Below are positions 49,558-60,805 of a stretch of DNA of 64,000 nt, piece after piece (positions within the stretch are counted from its first letter, which is position 1; the number at the start of each line of letters is the position of its first letter). A program made the translations under genes and the position numbers. Source of the stretch: Acanthochlamys bracteata (Eukaryota; Streptophyta; Magnoliopsida; Pandanales; Velloziaceae); the NCBI GenBank assembly GCA_019914995.1, contig CM034135.1, positions 6,016,501-6,080,500 of the forward strand. Reading direction: 5' to 3'. The notes below the pieces were generated by a model that saw only the letters and a list, made by a program, of their open reading frames with translations, did no database searches and was not told the DNA's origin.

Positions 49558-52420
49558 GTAATGCAATTCGCTCCTGTACTCTTCTATTTGCTGAATTGAC
49601 TCTCTGATAAATCTCTTTTGAAGGTTTGGTTTCGTTTGATTTCATGGTAATGATAATGGTGCTTTCTTGCTCGTATCGATAAGGGTTTTCTTTAAACCGC
49701 TCTGATTTCGAGGGTTTAGTGTTTTATGATTTCATGATGGTGCTTTTTTGCTTGTATCGTATGGGTTTTCTTTCGTTTTTTTGAATTGCTGTGATTTCGA
49801 GGGATTAGGGCCTTTGATTTCACGGTAATGGCGATGGTGCTTTCTTGCTAGTATTTTTTCGTGGTTGTACCCATTTGATTTCGAGTATTTGGTGTTTATT
49901 GATTTTGACGGTAATGGTTATGGTGCTTTCTTACTGGTATTTAGAATGTCTTTCTTTCGTTTGATTGAATCTCTCTGTTTTCTCCCTTTTTTAGGGCTTG
50001 CTGTTCGTTGATGCGAAAGTCATGGTAATCATTGTCGAAATTTGTTCGCCTTCTCACTCTGTTAACTGGAACGGCAATAGTAGCGCTTCCTGGACTGTTT
50101 CGCAGGCAACCGTTTAAACTGCCATACCAGGTTACTATTGCAAGGAGTGAGAGAGAGTATTGTTTGAAAATTTTCGAACCAAGAGAAAGGAAGTAAGAAA
50201 AAAAAAAAGTAGAGGATTCTTTGTAATGAGAATAGTTTTCTTTTGTTCAACGGAATTGCTTTGAGTTCTCTTCTCCTGAGATATGGTGTTTGTCGATGGT
50301 GAATTTCTGGTAATGGATGAATCAGAAATTTGTTTTTAGTCGAATGCTGTACAACTAGAGGAGCAACGGTGATGCTTCTCATACCGTCTGCAGCTTTGCA
50401 AGCATTGGCGGGACTCTCATACTTTCTGCAACAAAGCTGCAGCCGATGAAGTTACCATTGCTGTCATAGACATAATAATCATGCAGAACATGGGAAGGAA
50501 TGGTTTTTTCTGAAAACTTGGACCATGAAAAGGAAAAAGTAACATGTGATGGGAAAAGATTGTATGAGATGTATCACCGTTGCTGTAGATTGCTTTTCAG
50601 GATTTGGTGTTATTTGATGCTGAACTCATCATGGCAATGAACATAGATATTTGTGTAGTTACTCTGTTGGTGCAACTTAAGCAGGAATTGGCAGGCTTTT
50701 AGATCGTATGCTGTTCTACCTGGAACCTAAGAAACCGGCATTAGCCACATACTGTTGCAGGAGATGAGAGGGAGTTGATTGTTTTGGAAACTTGCAACCT
50801 AAGTTGATGGAAAAGAAAAGCAAAAGAAAAGGATAAGATTCTGCGATTCTAAGTTCAAGATCAATTGATAGAATTTCTTTGCAATGCTAAGTAGAGTTGC
50901 TTTCTTAGGTGGTGTCTTCCTGCTTGTGCATTCTTGCATATAATCAGAATTACTTGTATTTGGTGATGAAGAATTCCTGATAGTGGTTAGAATTGAAATT
51001 TGTTTATGTTATCTCACTGCCGAAACAAGAATTGATAAAGATAAGAGATGTGGTATTGTACGTTCCAAATTATTGATTGAATGTTTTCAAATGGTTATGA
51101 AAATTGTTCTTTATTCCTTATTGCCAATATCGAAATTGGTTTTCTTATAAAGGTTTTGGTTTTATTGATGCTGCATTTCATGGCAATGAATTTTAGTTGA
51201 TTTCCTATTGTGAGCAATTAGAGTGGTAATGGTGGTGCTTCACGAATGGTCTGTTATTTGAAGGCAAGCGCTGATCCTGTCTTTGCCTGCTTACTCTTAT
51301 AGGATTTTGGAGGCAGTTGTTTGTTTTGAAAATTTTGAAACAAGAGAAGGAAAATGAAAATGATTTCTTAAAAAAATTGCAGCCATGAAAAGGATTAATG
51401 TTGTACTTCAAAGTCCTAGATCCTTGGTATGATGTTCTTGAGATTGTAATGATATTGGTTTCCTTTTATTTGGTGCCTTCTTGCCGGTATAGAACATGGA
51501 TTTTCTTTTGTTTATTGAGTTACTCTTGATGTCTTCTGGTGGATGTTTTGATTACTGAAGTTGCAGTGGCATGTCTTTTCAGATGGGCTGCTGTTTGCAG
51601 GCAATTAAAAACAAATTCTAATAGGTAAGAACATGAAGCTATAAGACACTGATAATTCTATGTTCCAGATCATTTACATACATTTTTTAAATGACAACTA
51701 GAGTTTTGACGAGAAAGGTTTTCTGTTGTTTGCCTGATTCACTTTGATTCTTCCATTTTGAGGGCTTGATGTTCATTGACGTTGCACTAATGGTAATGGA
51801 TATAAGAATGTTGTTTTCGGACTCTGTACAACTATAGCTTCAATGATAGAGTTTCCTGGATGATCTGCTGTTCGGCAGGCAACCATCGTAAGCTTGTGTA
51901 GTCTTGCAAGAAATGAGAGGTGGTGGCTTGTGTTGATAATTTCCAACCAAGAATAGAGGTTGTTGATACCTTTGGGATGGTCTACTTCTCATCAAAGCAA
52001 ATGATGTAGCAGTCATTGAGATATTACAAGGTAAAAAGAAGTGGAGATAAAAGGATGGGCAATTCTGTAGCCTTAAATTTAGTGTCTTTGTTCATCATCT
52101 CCTCATCTCAACAGCAATAGCACTGGCTATGGGATTACAAGAAGTGAAGTTTATCCATCTCTTTTATTTTCTTCGGACATACGAGGATCTGCCGCCCTCC
52201 ATTTGGCTGACTACGAGGTCGTTATTGGATTGAGAAATAGGAAGAAAGAGGAAAAGAAACACGCTAGTTTGCAGGATTACGCTAGTGTGCAGGATTTTGG
52301 AGGCGGTTATTTGTTTGAAAATATTGAAGCAAGAGAAGAAAAAAATGAAACGATTTGCTTTTAAGATATGCATGCTTTTAAACACACAAACAAAAAGAAA
52401 GAAAGGAAAACTATTAATTT
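49540..52420 (+). repeat. Second degenerate tandem array, left part
   Basis: 49540-50010 holds five or six units of about 90-130 bases (TTTGATTTCATGGTAATGG ... GGTGCTTTCTTGCTGGTAT ... TTTTCTTTCGTTTGATTGAA). From 50010 the unit grows to roughly 300-480 bases by adding a core, GGTCTGCTGTTC then a GCAG-GCAACC junction, then GAGATGAGAGG and CCAACCAAGAGAAGG. Cores lie near 50105, 50390, 50690, 51265, 51595, 51880 and 52290. No reading frame is shared by the copies, so I regard it as non-coding. It is interrupted at 52605 by a transposon. Confidence 0.65.
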
Positions 52421-52839
52421 TGTGATCTAAAGTTCCACATACTTTAATATAATGTTATTGGGATTATAATATATAATGTTCTTGAGATTATAATGGGATC
52501 CTTTCTTTCTTCTTTCTTTTTGTTTTCTTCTCTAGGGAGGAGAAGGAAGAAAGGGGAAGACACGTCTAGTGTTACCACTTCATTTTTATATAAGTACGGA
52601 TATAGACCATGTTTGGGAACGCCATTCTGACAGCTTCTAGTAAAAAAAACACTTAAAATAATATGTGTTTAGCAACGCTTGCTTTTTAGCAAAAGCATCC
52701 GCTTTTTACGTTGGAAAAATCGCTGCTTCTATAAATAAGCAGTGCGGGGCTTATTTTTACGGTGTCGAAGAACGATCATTTTACTCATTCTAAGTTAGAA
52801 AAAGAACGTGATATATAAGTCATCCTACTCCTAGTTTCA

Positions 52840-53110
52840 GAGATCTCTCATTTTCATCTCTCCGAATTCTTTTCTTCTCTTGCTCGGACTAAATTTCGCA
52901 CTGTTGCTCTTCCCGCCGTTCCCAATATCTTGGTCTCCGACGCCGATCGTCATAATTTTTCTCAACCGTCCTCCTCCCCAACGCTGCTTCAGTTCGCAAG
53001 CTCGTCGGAACTCTAATCGAGTTCGTAAAGGCTTGAACCCTAATCGCATGCTATCCCCAACGCTGCTTTTTCACAATGAGTTTGTTCGACGTAGTCCACG
53101 ATGACTTTCA
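52840..53110 (+). other. GC-rich leader-like block inside the Pack-type element
   Basis: CT-rich and CpG-containing sequence (TTCCCGCCGTTCCC, CCGACGCCGATCGTC) stands out from its flanks and resembles a plant promoter or 5' UTR. The phrase CCCCAACGCTGCTT occurs twice, near 52976 and 53055. It may be a third captured piece or the element's own promoter. Confidence 0.35.
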
Positions 53111-53471
53111 TCTTCGGAAAGAAGAAAATCTCAGAAGGTAATTTGAAATTTTTTTTTCCATTGCTTAGATCAACAGCTGATTCGATTGGAATATAAATAG
53201 TCTCTTATCAACAACTGTGAATGATTGTGTTTCTTATAAAAAATTTGGTCTTTTTTAGCGAATTGTTGAACTTGTAGATACTCTTCTTCTTCTTCAAGAT
53301 TGATCTGATTTGATTTGATCTTCATCAATCGATCGATCGATCCAACAATCAGTTGTTGAAGAATCAAAGTGAGTGAAAATCTCTTATTGTTTTGAGAATC
53401 GATTGATTTTTCTATTGGGTGTTGATTTTGTATTGATGTTTTGGTTTTGAAGATTAATTGAGTGAGAAGAG

Positions 53472-53582
53472 ATGTCATCGGAAAGATACATGGCTTACTC
53501 ACAATCGCCGTCGATTGCGCCGCACTCGCCGCATATCTCCGGCATGTGTTCTACTACAATCGCTAAACACGAGAAGTATTGA
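53472..53582 (+). pseudogene. First-exon fragment of a plant KH-domain (QUA/STAR-type, SPIN1-like) RNA-binding protein gene
   Basis: A leader rich in GATTTGATTT and CGATCGATCGATC precedes an ATG that reads MSSERYMAYSQSPSIAPHSP and HISGM, then CSTTIAKHEKY before a stop. From memory, plant KH proteins of this group start MSS-RYMAYSPSPS-APHSPHI and continue EQEKYLSELLAERHKLSPF. The fragment follows that pattern to EKY and then breaks. The KH domain itself is absent. It is non-functional and embedded in a TIR element. Confidence 0.6.
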
Positions 53583-54763
53583 AACAGTTTTAACTCGGTT
53601 TGTTTCCCTACTGATTTGTTTCACTGATGTTTGTTTGACGAAGAGATTTTGTTTCGATGATTATCTTTGATTCAAAAAATCTGTAACTGAATTCTCGAAT
53701 TGCTATATCGATCTATCTATCTTGATTCGGTCTACTGATATGTCTACAGGGATGCTTATCACATGAACTCTTAAATATGTAATTTATAGTTTTTTCCCTT
53801 TTTTTTTTCAATTTGGTTTTCACAATGTTGCTAGATTGCATCTCCAGTTCATTTATCCTGCTCTGTGTAGTGCTTTTTGTCTAACTGATGGAGTTTCTCA
53901 CTAATCTTGCTTGCCTTGTAAATTTATTTGGAATTAAAACGGCTCATTCTTTCTGATTAAATTAATGTGGAGTCTGCAAGTGGTCTTGTGAATTGTGATT
54001 TGTATGTGGAGGTTTTAGTGGATTTTTATTTTATTTTTTTAATATGTTTCTTAGTTGCTTCTGTGGTAAGTAGCTTATGTGGTATAGGGGATCTTTTTAA
54101 GCCGATTTCGATGGTTATCATCTATTTATGTCAATTTGGTTTTTGTTTTTTGTTTCTTTGAGTATACTTGTGACTAGGATTCGGCTAAATTATTAGTCAT
54201 CAATCTGCAGAGAAAGCAGAATTGCTAATTGCATGGTGCTGTTAATGTTCAAATTTTTTAGCATCCAGTTCCAAATAAAGATTCAGGTGACCTCCCGAAA
54301 CCAATTACATATACTTTGCAAAAATCTTGATGCAAAATTTTGATCTTGTTTGGTACCTAATGGAACAAACTATTTAGAATTCTTCAAGATGTTGATTAGA
54401 CAGTATATTATGGATAGGATATTTGTAACATGCATGCTTAAGAGTTTGAAAGAAGAGATTCATTTATGTTACCATGTCATAGTCTACTGAAGTTTAAGCT
54501 GCTAGTTTATATTCTTAATGTTTTTAAGGGCAAGTTACATTATATTGTTGTTTAACTGTGCTTGTAGTTGACACGTCTACTGGGTTTCACTTATGACTAT
54601 CAGTAGGTTTTTGATTTAGTTTTTCATTGTTTTTCTGATTCATTATGACTTCTATATATGACTTGCTGATTCTGATGTAACAACTGAATGGGTCAAGGTA
54701 AAGCAAATAGAAGAGGTGGAATCCGTTTAGAAACATGTAAGTGATCAAACTTGAAAATATTCA

Positions 54764-54910
54764 ATGGAAAACGTAGTGCAAGTGGCAGCTGTCACAACAA
54801 TGTGTGTCCAATCTAAGGCTGATTATAGGCCTTCGATGACTGATGTAGCACAATCACTGGTTTCTCTTGTGAGGCAGAATTCAACTACCTCAAACTGGGG
54901 AGTTCCTTAA
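54764..54910 (+). pseudogene. 3' terminal fragment of a receptor-type protein kinase gene
   Basis: A 48-codon open block reads VVQVAAVTTMCVQSKADYRP and SMTDVAQSLVSLVRQ, then a short tail and a stop. CVQ-x-x-x-x-YRPSM-x-x-V is the end of kinase subdomain XI in plant receptor-like kinases, including the invariant arginine. Following sequence looks like a normal 3' UTR (TTTGCCTTGG, then TTTTTGTTGTTATAATATG). The rest of the kinase is not present nearby. It shares the same TIR element with the KH fragment. Confidence 0.7.
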
Positions 54911-55941
54911 GCTTCCATGATCCAAAGACTCTAGTTGTTGCTCCCTTTGCCTTGGTGGGATTTTTCTTATAGCTCTATGGTCCAGCCTTAATGTGGCTAT
55001 GTTATTCCTATGGACTTTAAATTGTAGCAATTTTTGTTGTTATAATATGTAAATCAACTATGTGTGTGACGTCGAAAACAACATCATTACTATGTGATGC
55101 TTCCAGCTTGTAAAGGCAAATGGGACTTTCCTTTGTAACAGTTGCAAATTGTTTGCATTTGGTAGAGTGTCTTGGTTGTATAAGAACTTTCTTGTAACAA
55201 AAGTGGCATTGTTAAATCATTGTTGAAAAGGACTTGTCTTTTCTTATGCGAACTCCAATTTGTTATCTGCTCTTGCTTTTGCCTTGAGGGAATGGAAGGG
55301 ACTAAAAGTTACCTTTCTCGAGTGAGAGAAACAAGGATCTTCAACTCCTTTACTTTTTTAGTGGATGCATGCTATAGGCGCACACGAGAATACATGTACC
55401 TTTAGAAAGACCGAAATGTAAGATACTTTTAATTAAAAAAATTACTTAACTAATATATGACAGTATTATTTAATCATTTCTATAAACTTATTAATTAATT
55501 ATTATTTATTTATAAAGATATTAGATTTATATATTCAATGTAATTTAAAAATATTATTAGAAATTAATAATGTAATATAATGTTTTTATTAATAGATTCT
55601 TAAATATTAATATACAAATATTAAATAAAAAGTATTATAAAATATGTTATAAAAATTAATTTAAAAATATAAGATAATATATTAAAATAGATTAAAAAGT
55701 TTAATAATATATTATTTATTATATATTTAAAAATATTTTAGTTATTATATATTTTATTTATTTATAAGTACAATTTTTAGTCAAATATATTTCTGATTTT
55801 TTTACGAAAAAATTTTAAATAGTAAAATTTATCCAAACAGAATTCAATAAAAAATAATTTTTTAAGCAAAACTCAACGGCATATAAATAGCACAATTTAT
55901 ATAAAAATTCTAAATTTTCAGTTTAACCAAACATGATCATA

Positions 55942-57560
55942 GATGGCCATGCAAATTGGCTTGCCAGTTTCTTGCAACACTAATGCTAGATCATGAGGAA
56001 TTGGGGAGCTTTTCGTGGCTTGGTGTTCTTTGATGCAAAACCCTTATGGTAGTACGTGAACATAAATATTTGATTGGTTTCTCATTGCACCTTAATTAGA
56101 GTGGCAAGAGATGTGTGGCTGTTCGGATGGCCTACTATTCTGCAGGCAACCTTAGAAACTGCAATTCCCTACTTCCTCTTGCAGTATATGAGAGGGAGTT
56201 CATTTTTATGGAATGTTTGGAATTATGAGAAGGGAATAGACAAGAAAACTATTAAGTTCCAGATCAGTTGATAGAATGCTTTACACGGTAAGTAGAATAG
56301 CTTTCTTTAGGTGGCGTGTTCCTACTCTTATTCATATGACGGAAATACTTGTATTTGTTTGATGTTGATGTTGAATTTTTGGTATTGATTGAAGCTGAAA
56401 TTTGTTATCTTCTCTCACTTCATGACTAGAGGTGCCAATGATGGGACTTTCTCTGGATGGTCTGATGTTTCACAGGCAATCAATGAAGTCACTGTAACTC
56501 GCTTAATCTTGCAGAAGAAGGAAGACAATTGCTTGTTTTGGAATTCTCCAATTACGAAGAGAAAGAAATAAGAATTGATTAGGCTAAAAGATGTGGTAAT
56601 TTTTAGTTCCAATCATTGATTAAATGTTCTTAAATGGGTGATGAGAAACGGTTCTATTATTTTGGTGTCTTATTTACCGGTATGGAGATTGGTTTTCTTT
56701 TGAGAGTTTTGTGTTCATTGATGTTGTATTTATGGCAATGAAATTTTGTTTGATTTCTTACTGCGAGCAATTTGAATGATAATAATCGTGCTTCGCGGAT
56801 GGTTTGCTATCCGTAGGCAGCCGTTGACACACAATTGCCTACTTGCTCTTGCGAAATTCAGAGGCATTTGTTTATTTGAAATTTTTTAAAACAAGAGAAG
56901 GAAAAGGAAAAATATTTATTTTAAAATCTACACCCTTTAAAACCAAAAAAACTATAGGAATTTTATACTTATTTGTTGGTGCCTACTTGTTTGTATATAG
57001 CATGGACTTCTTTTGTTTGATTGAAGTACTCTGATTTCTCCTGAGTGATGGTTCGGTTTCTGGAGTGGTAATGGGATGTCTTTTTGGAATGGTCTGCTGT
57101 TAGTAAGCAGCTGTTCAAATTGCTGTTGCTCGTGGTGCTGGAGATGAGTGGTTCCTTTTTAGAAATATGAACATAAACGAGATAAGATGCTGCAACTCTA
57201 ATGTTCATTAACGTTGCACTACTGATAACGAATATAGGAATGTTTGTTTTCTCACTCTGCACAACTATAGCTTCAATGATGAGGTTCCCGGATGGTTTGC
57301 TGTTCGGCAGGCAACTGTTGGACTTGTAATTACTCGTGTGGTCTTGTAAGAGATGAGAGGTGGTGGCATGTCTTGATAAATTTCCAAGTCAAGAATAGAG
57401 GAGGTTTGTTTGATCACTCTCCACATCTGTAGGTGAAACGATAGGGTTTTCTGGATAATCTGCTATACCACAGGCAACTATTGGACTTCCATTTCTATGT
57501 AGTCTTGGAGGAGATGAGAGGCTGTAGCTTGTTTAGATAATTTCCAACAAGAAAAGAGGG
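55942..57560 (+). repeat. Second degenerate tandem array, right part
   Basis: The array continues past the insertion. Cores (CTGCAGGCAACC or variants followed by a GAGATGAGAGG-like word) occur near 56140, 56480, 56815, 57110, 57305 and 57470. The copies at 51880, 57305 and 57470 form one subgroup (GAGATGAGAGGTGGTGGC type); the copies at 50690 and 56140 form another (ATGAGAGGGAGTT). Confidence 0.6.
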
Positions 57561-57959
57561 GAAAACAAATGAAATAGGGATGTTTGCATCATTCTCTTCT
57601 GGCAATGGAAAACCAGTTTCTTATCTGCCCATGCTCTGTTCCAAGATTGGAGATTGTGTAACTTCTTGAAGGCCCTTTTCTGGCTTTGGACGAAGTAATT
57701 ATTTTGGCAATGGCAGAAAATGAAGACAAAATTTGGTGAAGATGATAAATTGTAGTGTGCTGCGCTTGGTGAGAGAGATGCATATAGAAGAAGTATAAAG
57801 GACTTGGCGGTTAGCCTCCACCTCCTTACAGGTTTTGAAGAGATCTTTTCTGAATTATTCAATTAACACTAACATGTGTCTTTTTCTAAGAGATCAAAAT
57901 GATTGATGAGTTTCAAAAATAGGGGATCAGTGGAGAGACTCATGAGAACAGACATACTG

Positions 57960-58400
57960 CGGCACGATCAAATGGCCTGAATTTGGCCTGCTCGATCCGC
58001 GAACAGTAATAGGATCAGATCAGTCCAATAGATAGTATCGGATTAATATTATTGGCTCGCCAGGCGGCTGGTCTTTTTGGTTACTGTATGCGCTGACTAG
58101 TCAATACTGATCCATTGACTTGATCAATATTGATAGTTGATCAGATCAACTTCTAATAAAAATAATTTTATTAATAAAAATTATTATTTATTTATTTTAC
58201 TTAAAAATATAAGTTATAAAATTATTTTTAAAATTTTATTGTTAATTACTATGTACAATAAAAAAATACAATGAATAAACAGATTGGACAGGGTCATGAA
58301 AAATGAAAGCAGGCTGGGTCGTCCCAGTTCGATCAATTCGTTTGGCCTGGATGTGTTCGGTCGAGCCTATTTGGTCTATCCATATTTACACCTTTAGGAG
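57960..58400. mobile_element. Possible hAT-like non-autonomous element
   Basis: The right edge, reverse-complemented, reads AAAGGTGTAAATATGGATAG, like the terminal words of many plant hAT MITEs. Both arms contain GATCA/TGATC and GGCCTG words around an A/T centre (58160-58260). The left end and target duplication are not resolved. Confidence 0.3.
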
Positions 58401-58514
58401 GGACGTACGGACACACATAGGTTGCAATTTTGGTGCCAATAAAACAAGATCAAACTAAAGAAGAAGCTGAACCTTGGACCTAGCATGGCATTGATGGTGG
58501 AGGTCTTTTAATAA

Positions 58515-58610
58515 TTACTTGTAGCTAAAGTAGTTGGATATAAGTATCTCTTCTAAAAGACCTACGTTCAAATCTCTAACCCAACTGTAATTTTATAAGA
58601 TTTTTTTACA
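58515..58610 (+). mobile_element. tRNA-derived SINE-like sequence
   Basis: TAGCTAAAGTAGTTGG fits an RNA polymerase III A box, and ACGTTCAAATCTC, about 35 bases on, fits a B box. The order and spacing are those of a tRNA-headed SINE. The acceptor arm does not pair well, so this is not a working tRNA gene. Confidence 0.45.
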
Positions 58611-58664
58611 TTTAGTTTGCAAATACTACAACTACATACCACTCCTTAAGTGGCAAATATGTGA

Positions 58665-59140
58665 GTCAAAATAGAGCTCAAAATATGATCAAAATGGGAT
58701 CACATATGGTTGAAATGCAGCATATAGTCGGAGTTGGGTTAGCACTTGGGTCGTACATAATTATTGTCAAAATAGGATCATATATAATCGAATTGTAGTC
58801 AATAAGTAGCACATATGTCGCAAAGGATTGCACTTAGGTCGTACAAAATTGTGATTAAAATACAATCATAAGGCCGCATCTGGGTTAGCACTAGATAGCA
58901 GTCAGATTAACATTGGATCGTATAAGATTATATTTGAGTCACACAAGATTGTGATCGAAATACAGTCATATACTCGAATTTGGCTTAGCATTGGGTCGCA
59001 TAGGATTGCATTTAGGTCAAATAAGATTGTGATCGAAATATAGCATTAGATTGTAGCTGAATTAATACTAGATTGCAGTTAGTTAACATCGGATCGCACG
59101 AAATTACACTTGGGTCACACAATATTATGATTGAAAAGAA
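58665..59140. repeat. Minisatellite with 80-100 base units
   Basis: Five or so units carry CACTTGGGTCGTACA / AATTGTGAT-AAAATACAATCATA-type blocks, beginning near 58742, 58833, 58930, 59008 and 59108, with TTAGCATTGGATCG blocks between them. Units vary by substitutions and by loss of the spacer. No coding potential. Confidence 0.65.
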
Positions 59141-60780
59141 GATGAATCTAGAATAAGATGTGAAAGTATAAAGTTAATAAAAGAAAAAAAAGAAAATTAA
59201 ATTAACTAAAGCAAAATTAAATTAAAATAATGAAAGAATTAAGATAAGAGGAAAGATAATACGTAATGTTATTAGTGAAAGTACAATCCTAATGCGATCA
59301 TTTTTTTCGAAGTGAAAAAAGAATAAAAGAATTGAATATATCTTTTTCGAAAACGGATGCGCACTGATCTCTTCTGATGCAATCGTGTCTCTTCATTCTT
59401 ATGTAGTGCTGAGTAGTGTGACTCACATAGGCTTACACAAAATATGAGCGAGAATTGAAAAAAAATTGGACCCTAATTGTTATCTCTTAATTGTGCGAGA
59501 ACGGTGCGCAGTCGAGACGACCGAGACATATTATAGCTCTAACTTGTGGTGGATGAGCGGTTAAGAATAGTGTGACGTAAATGAACTTTCGTAAATTGTA
59601 AGTAAAATTCGAAACAAATTGGACTCTGCTGATTGGCTTATGGTGTGGAATAACGGTGCTTAAAGCCAAGTAGATGAGATTTTGAGAGATCGACGTACTT
59701 GATGCGCGATAGGATGCTAGGATAAGAAGAAATATGAATGATTGACTCTTGAAAGAGAAATTATTAAGTTAAAAATAAATAGATTAATCTTAATATTAAA
59801 TAAAAATAAAATAAAATAAAAATTAATATAATAAAGAGTTTTATAATTTGTTGGTTTAAATTTTTAGATCAGATTGAATTTTATATTTTATGAACTAGAC
59901 TCTTTATATATTTTATTTTGATTAACTCATCCGATATTATATTTTTCCAATATAAAGTTCATGCATGCTGAAATTAGAGTCGATCTAGACACGTTCAGCT
60001 TGACGGAGCCCCTTTGGATTTTTACGATCTCATGGCATCTATACATTGTTATAGCTGTCATCCAATTTTCCAGCTAGTAGATATTGTTGTGTTTAGCTAG
60101 TGCAACTTGGAGTACTCTGAGGCAGTGCTAGCTTGACATATAATTGATGATCTTTTTTAGTTTTCTGTTTAACCGCAGGTTGTATATAAGTTGCTCTTGT
60201 TGCTTTTTTAGATTTATTATTTATGAAGCTGCCACTTATTTGTTGTATCCTTTCTATTGTTTGCTGTATGACTGATCAGCGTACGTAGTTGGTTCAACTT
60301 CTCTTTTTTGTTGCAGTTTTATTATTGGGTTTTGTTGATGTCAAAATTTAAGTTGTAATGTATAATATGATATATGGGGTGCGTGTATATATATGCACAT
60401 GTGAGAACACATTGCACGCTCCACAAGACTCCAATTAGCTACAGCTAGCTAGAAAGCTTTCACGAGACGAAGAAGACAAACAAAGGCGTCCCTTTTACAG
60501 TAACACTGCTTGCTGCAAGCATGCTGCTCTCTTGAATGGGCTTATCGAGTTTGCAGTATGGTACACGGATGGTCGCACACAAACAATTTAGCTAGCTAGA
60601 TAGCAGCTGGGTCCAATCTATCATTCTCATGATCTGATTGTAGAAACAAAGAAAGATGAAAACAATTCTAATTAGAAAATCACATAGGATTGATGGTTCA
60701 TAGGAGACAACTGATTTAAATTTGATCGATGAAATTAAGGCCCGCTGTGATGGAGGCATGTATCCGTCCGTGATACGCTA
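59141..60780. other. Downstream flank of the protease gene, no gene seen
   Basis: 59150-59860 is AT-rich with no readable gene. 59980-60700 is less AT-rich and has repeated AGCTAGCTAG words near 60440 and 60590. No coding exon was found; the 3' UTR of the protease presumably lies near 60600-60800. Confidence 0.35.
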
Positions 60781-60805
60781 ATTAATGGTCGATGGTCCAG
60801 CAGAC

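Larger units (their letters stand above)
52605..55938 (+). mobile_element. 3.33 kb TIR element carrying two host gene fragments (TSD ATA)
   Basis: ATA at 52602-52604 and 55939-55941 flanks inverted ends GACCATGTTTGG and, reverse-complemented, GATCATGTTTGG (11 of 12 identical). The element splits the second tandem array. It has no transposase. Inside are a GC-rich leader-like block (52840-53110), the first exon of a KH-domain gene (53472-53582) and the 3' end of a protein kinase gene (54764-54910). The 3-bp duplication suggests PIF/Harbinger, though ATA is not the usual TTA/TAA. The content makes it a Pack-type element. Confidence 0.65.

Noticed and set aside
58515-58610. Working tRNA gene
   Set aside because: The A and B boxes are present, but the cloverleaf arms do not pair and there is no proper acceptor stem.
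58665-59140. CRISPR-like array
   Set aside because: Units are degenerate and of unequal length with no constant repeat or unique spacers, and the DNA is plant nuclear; it is a minisatellite.
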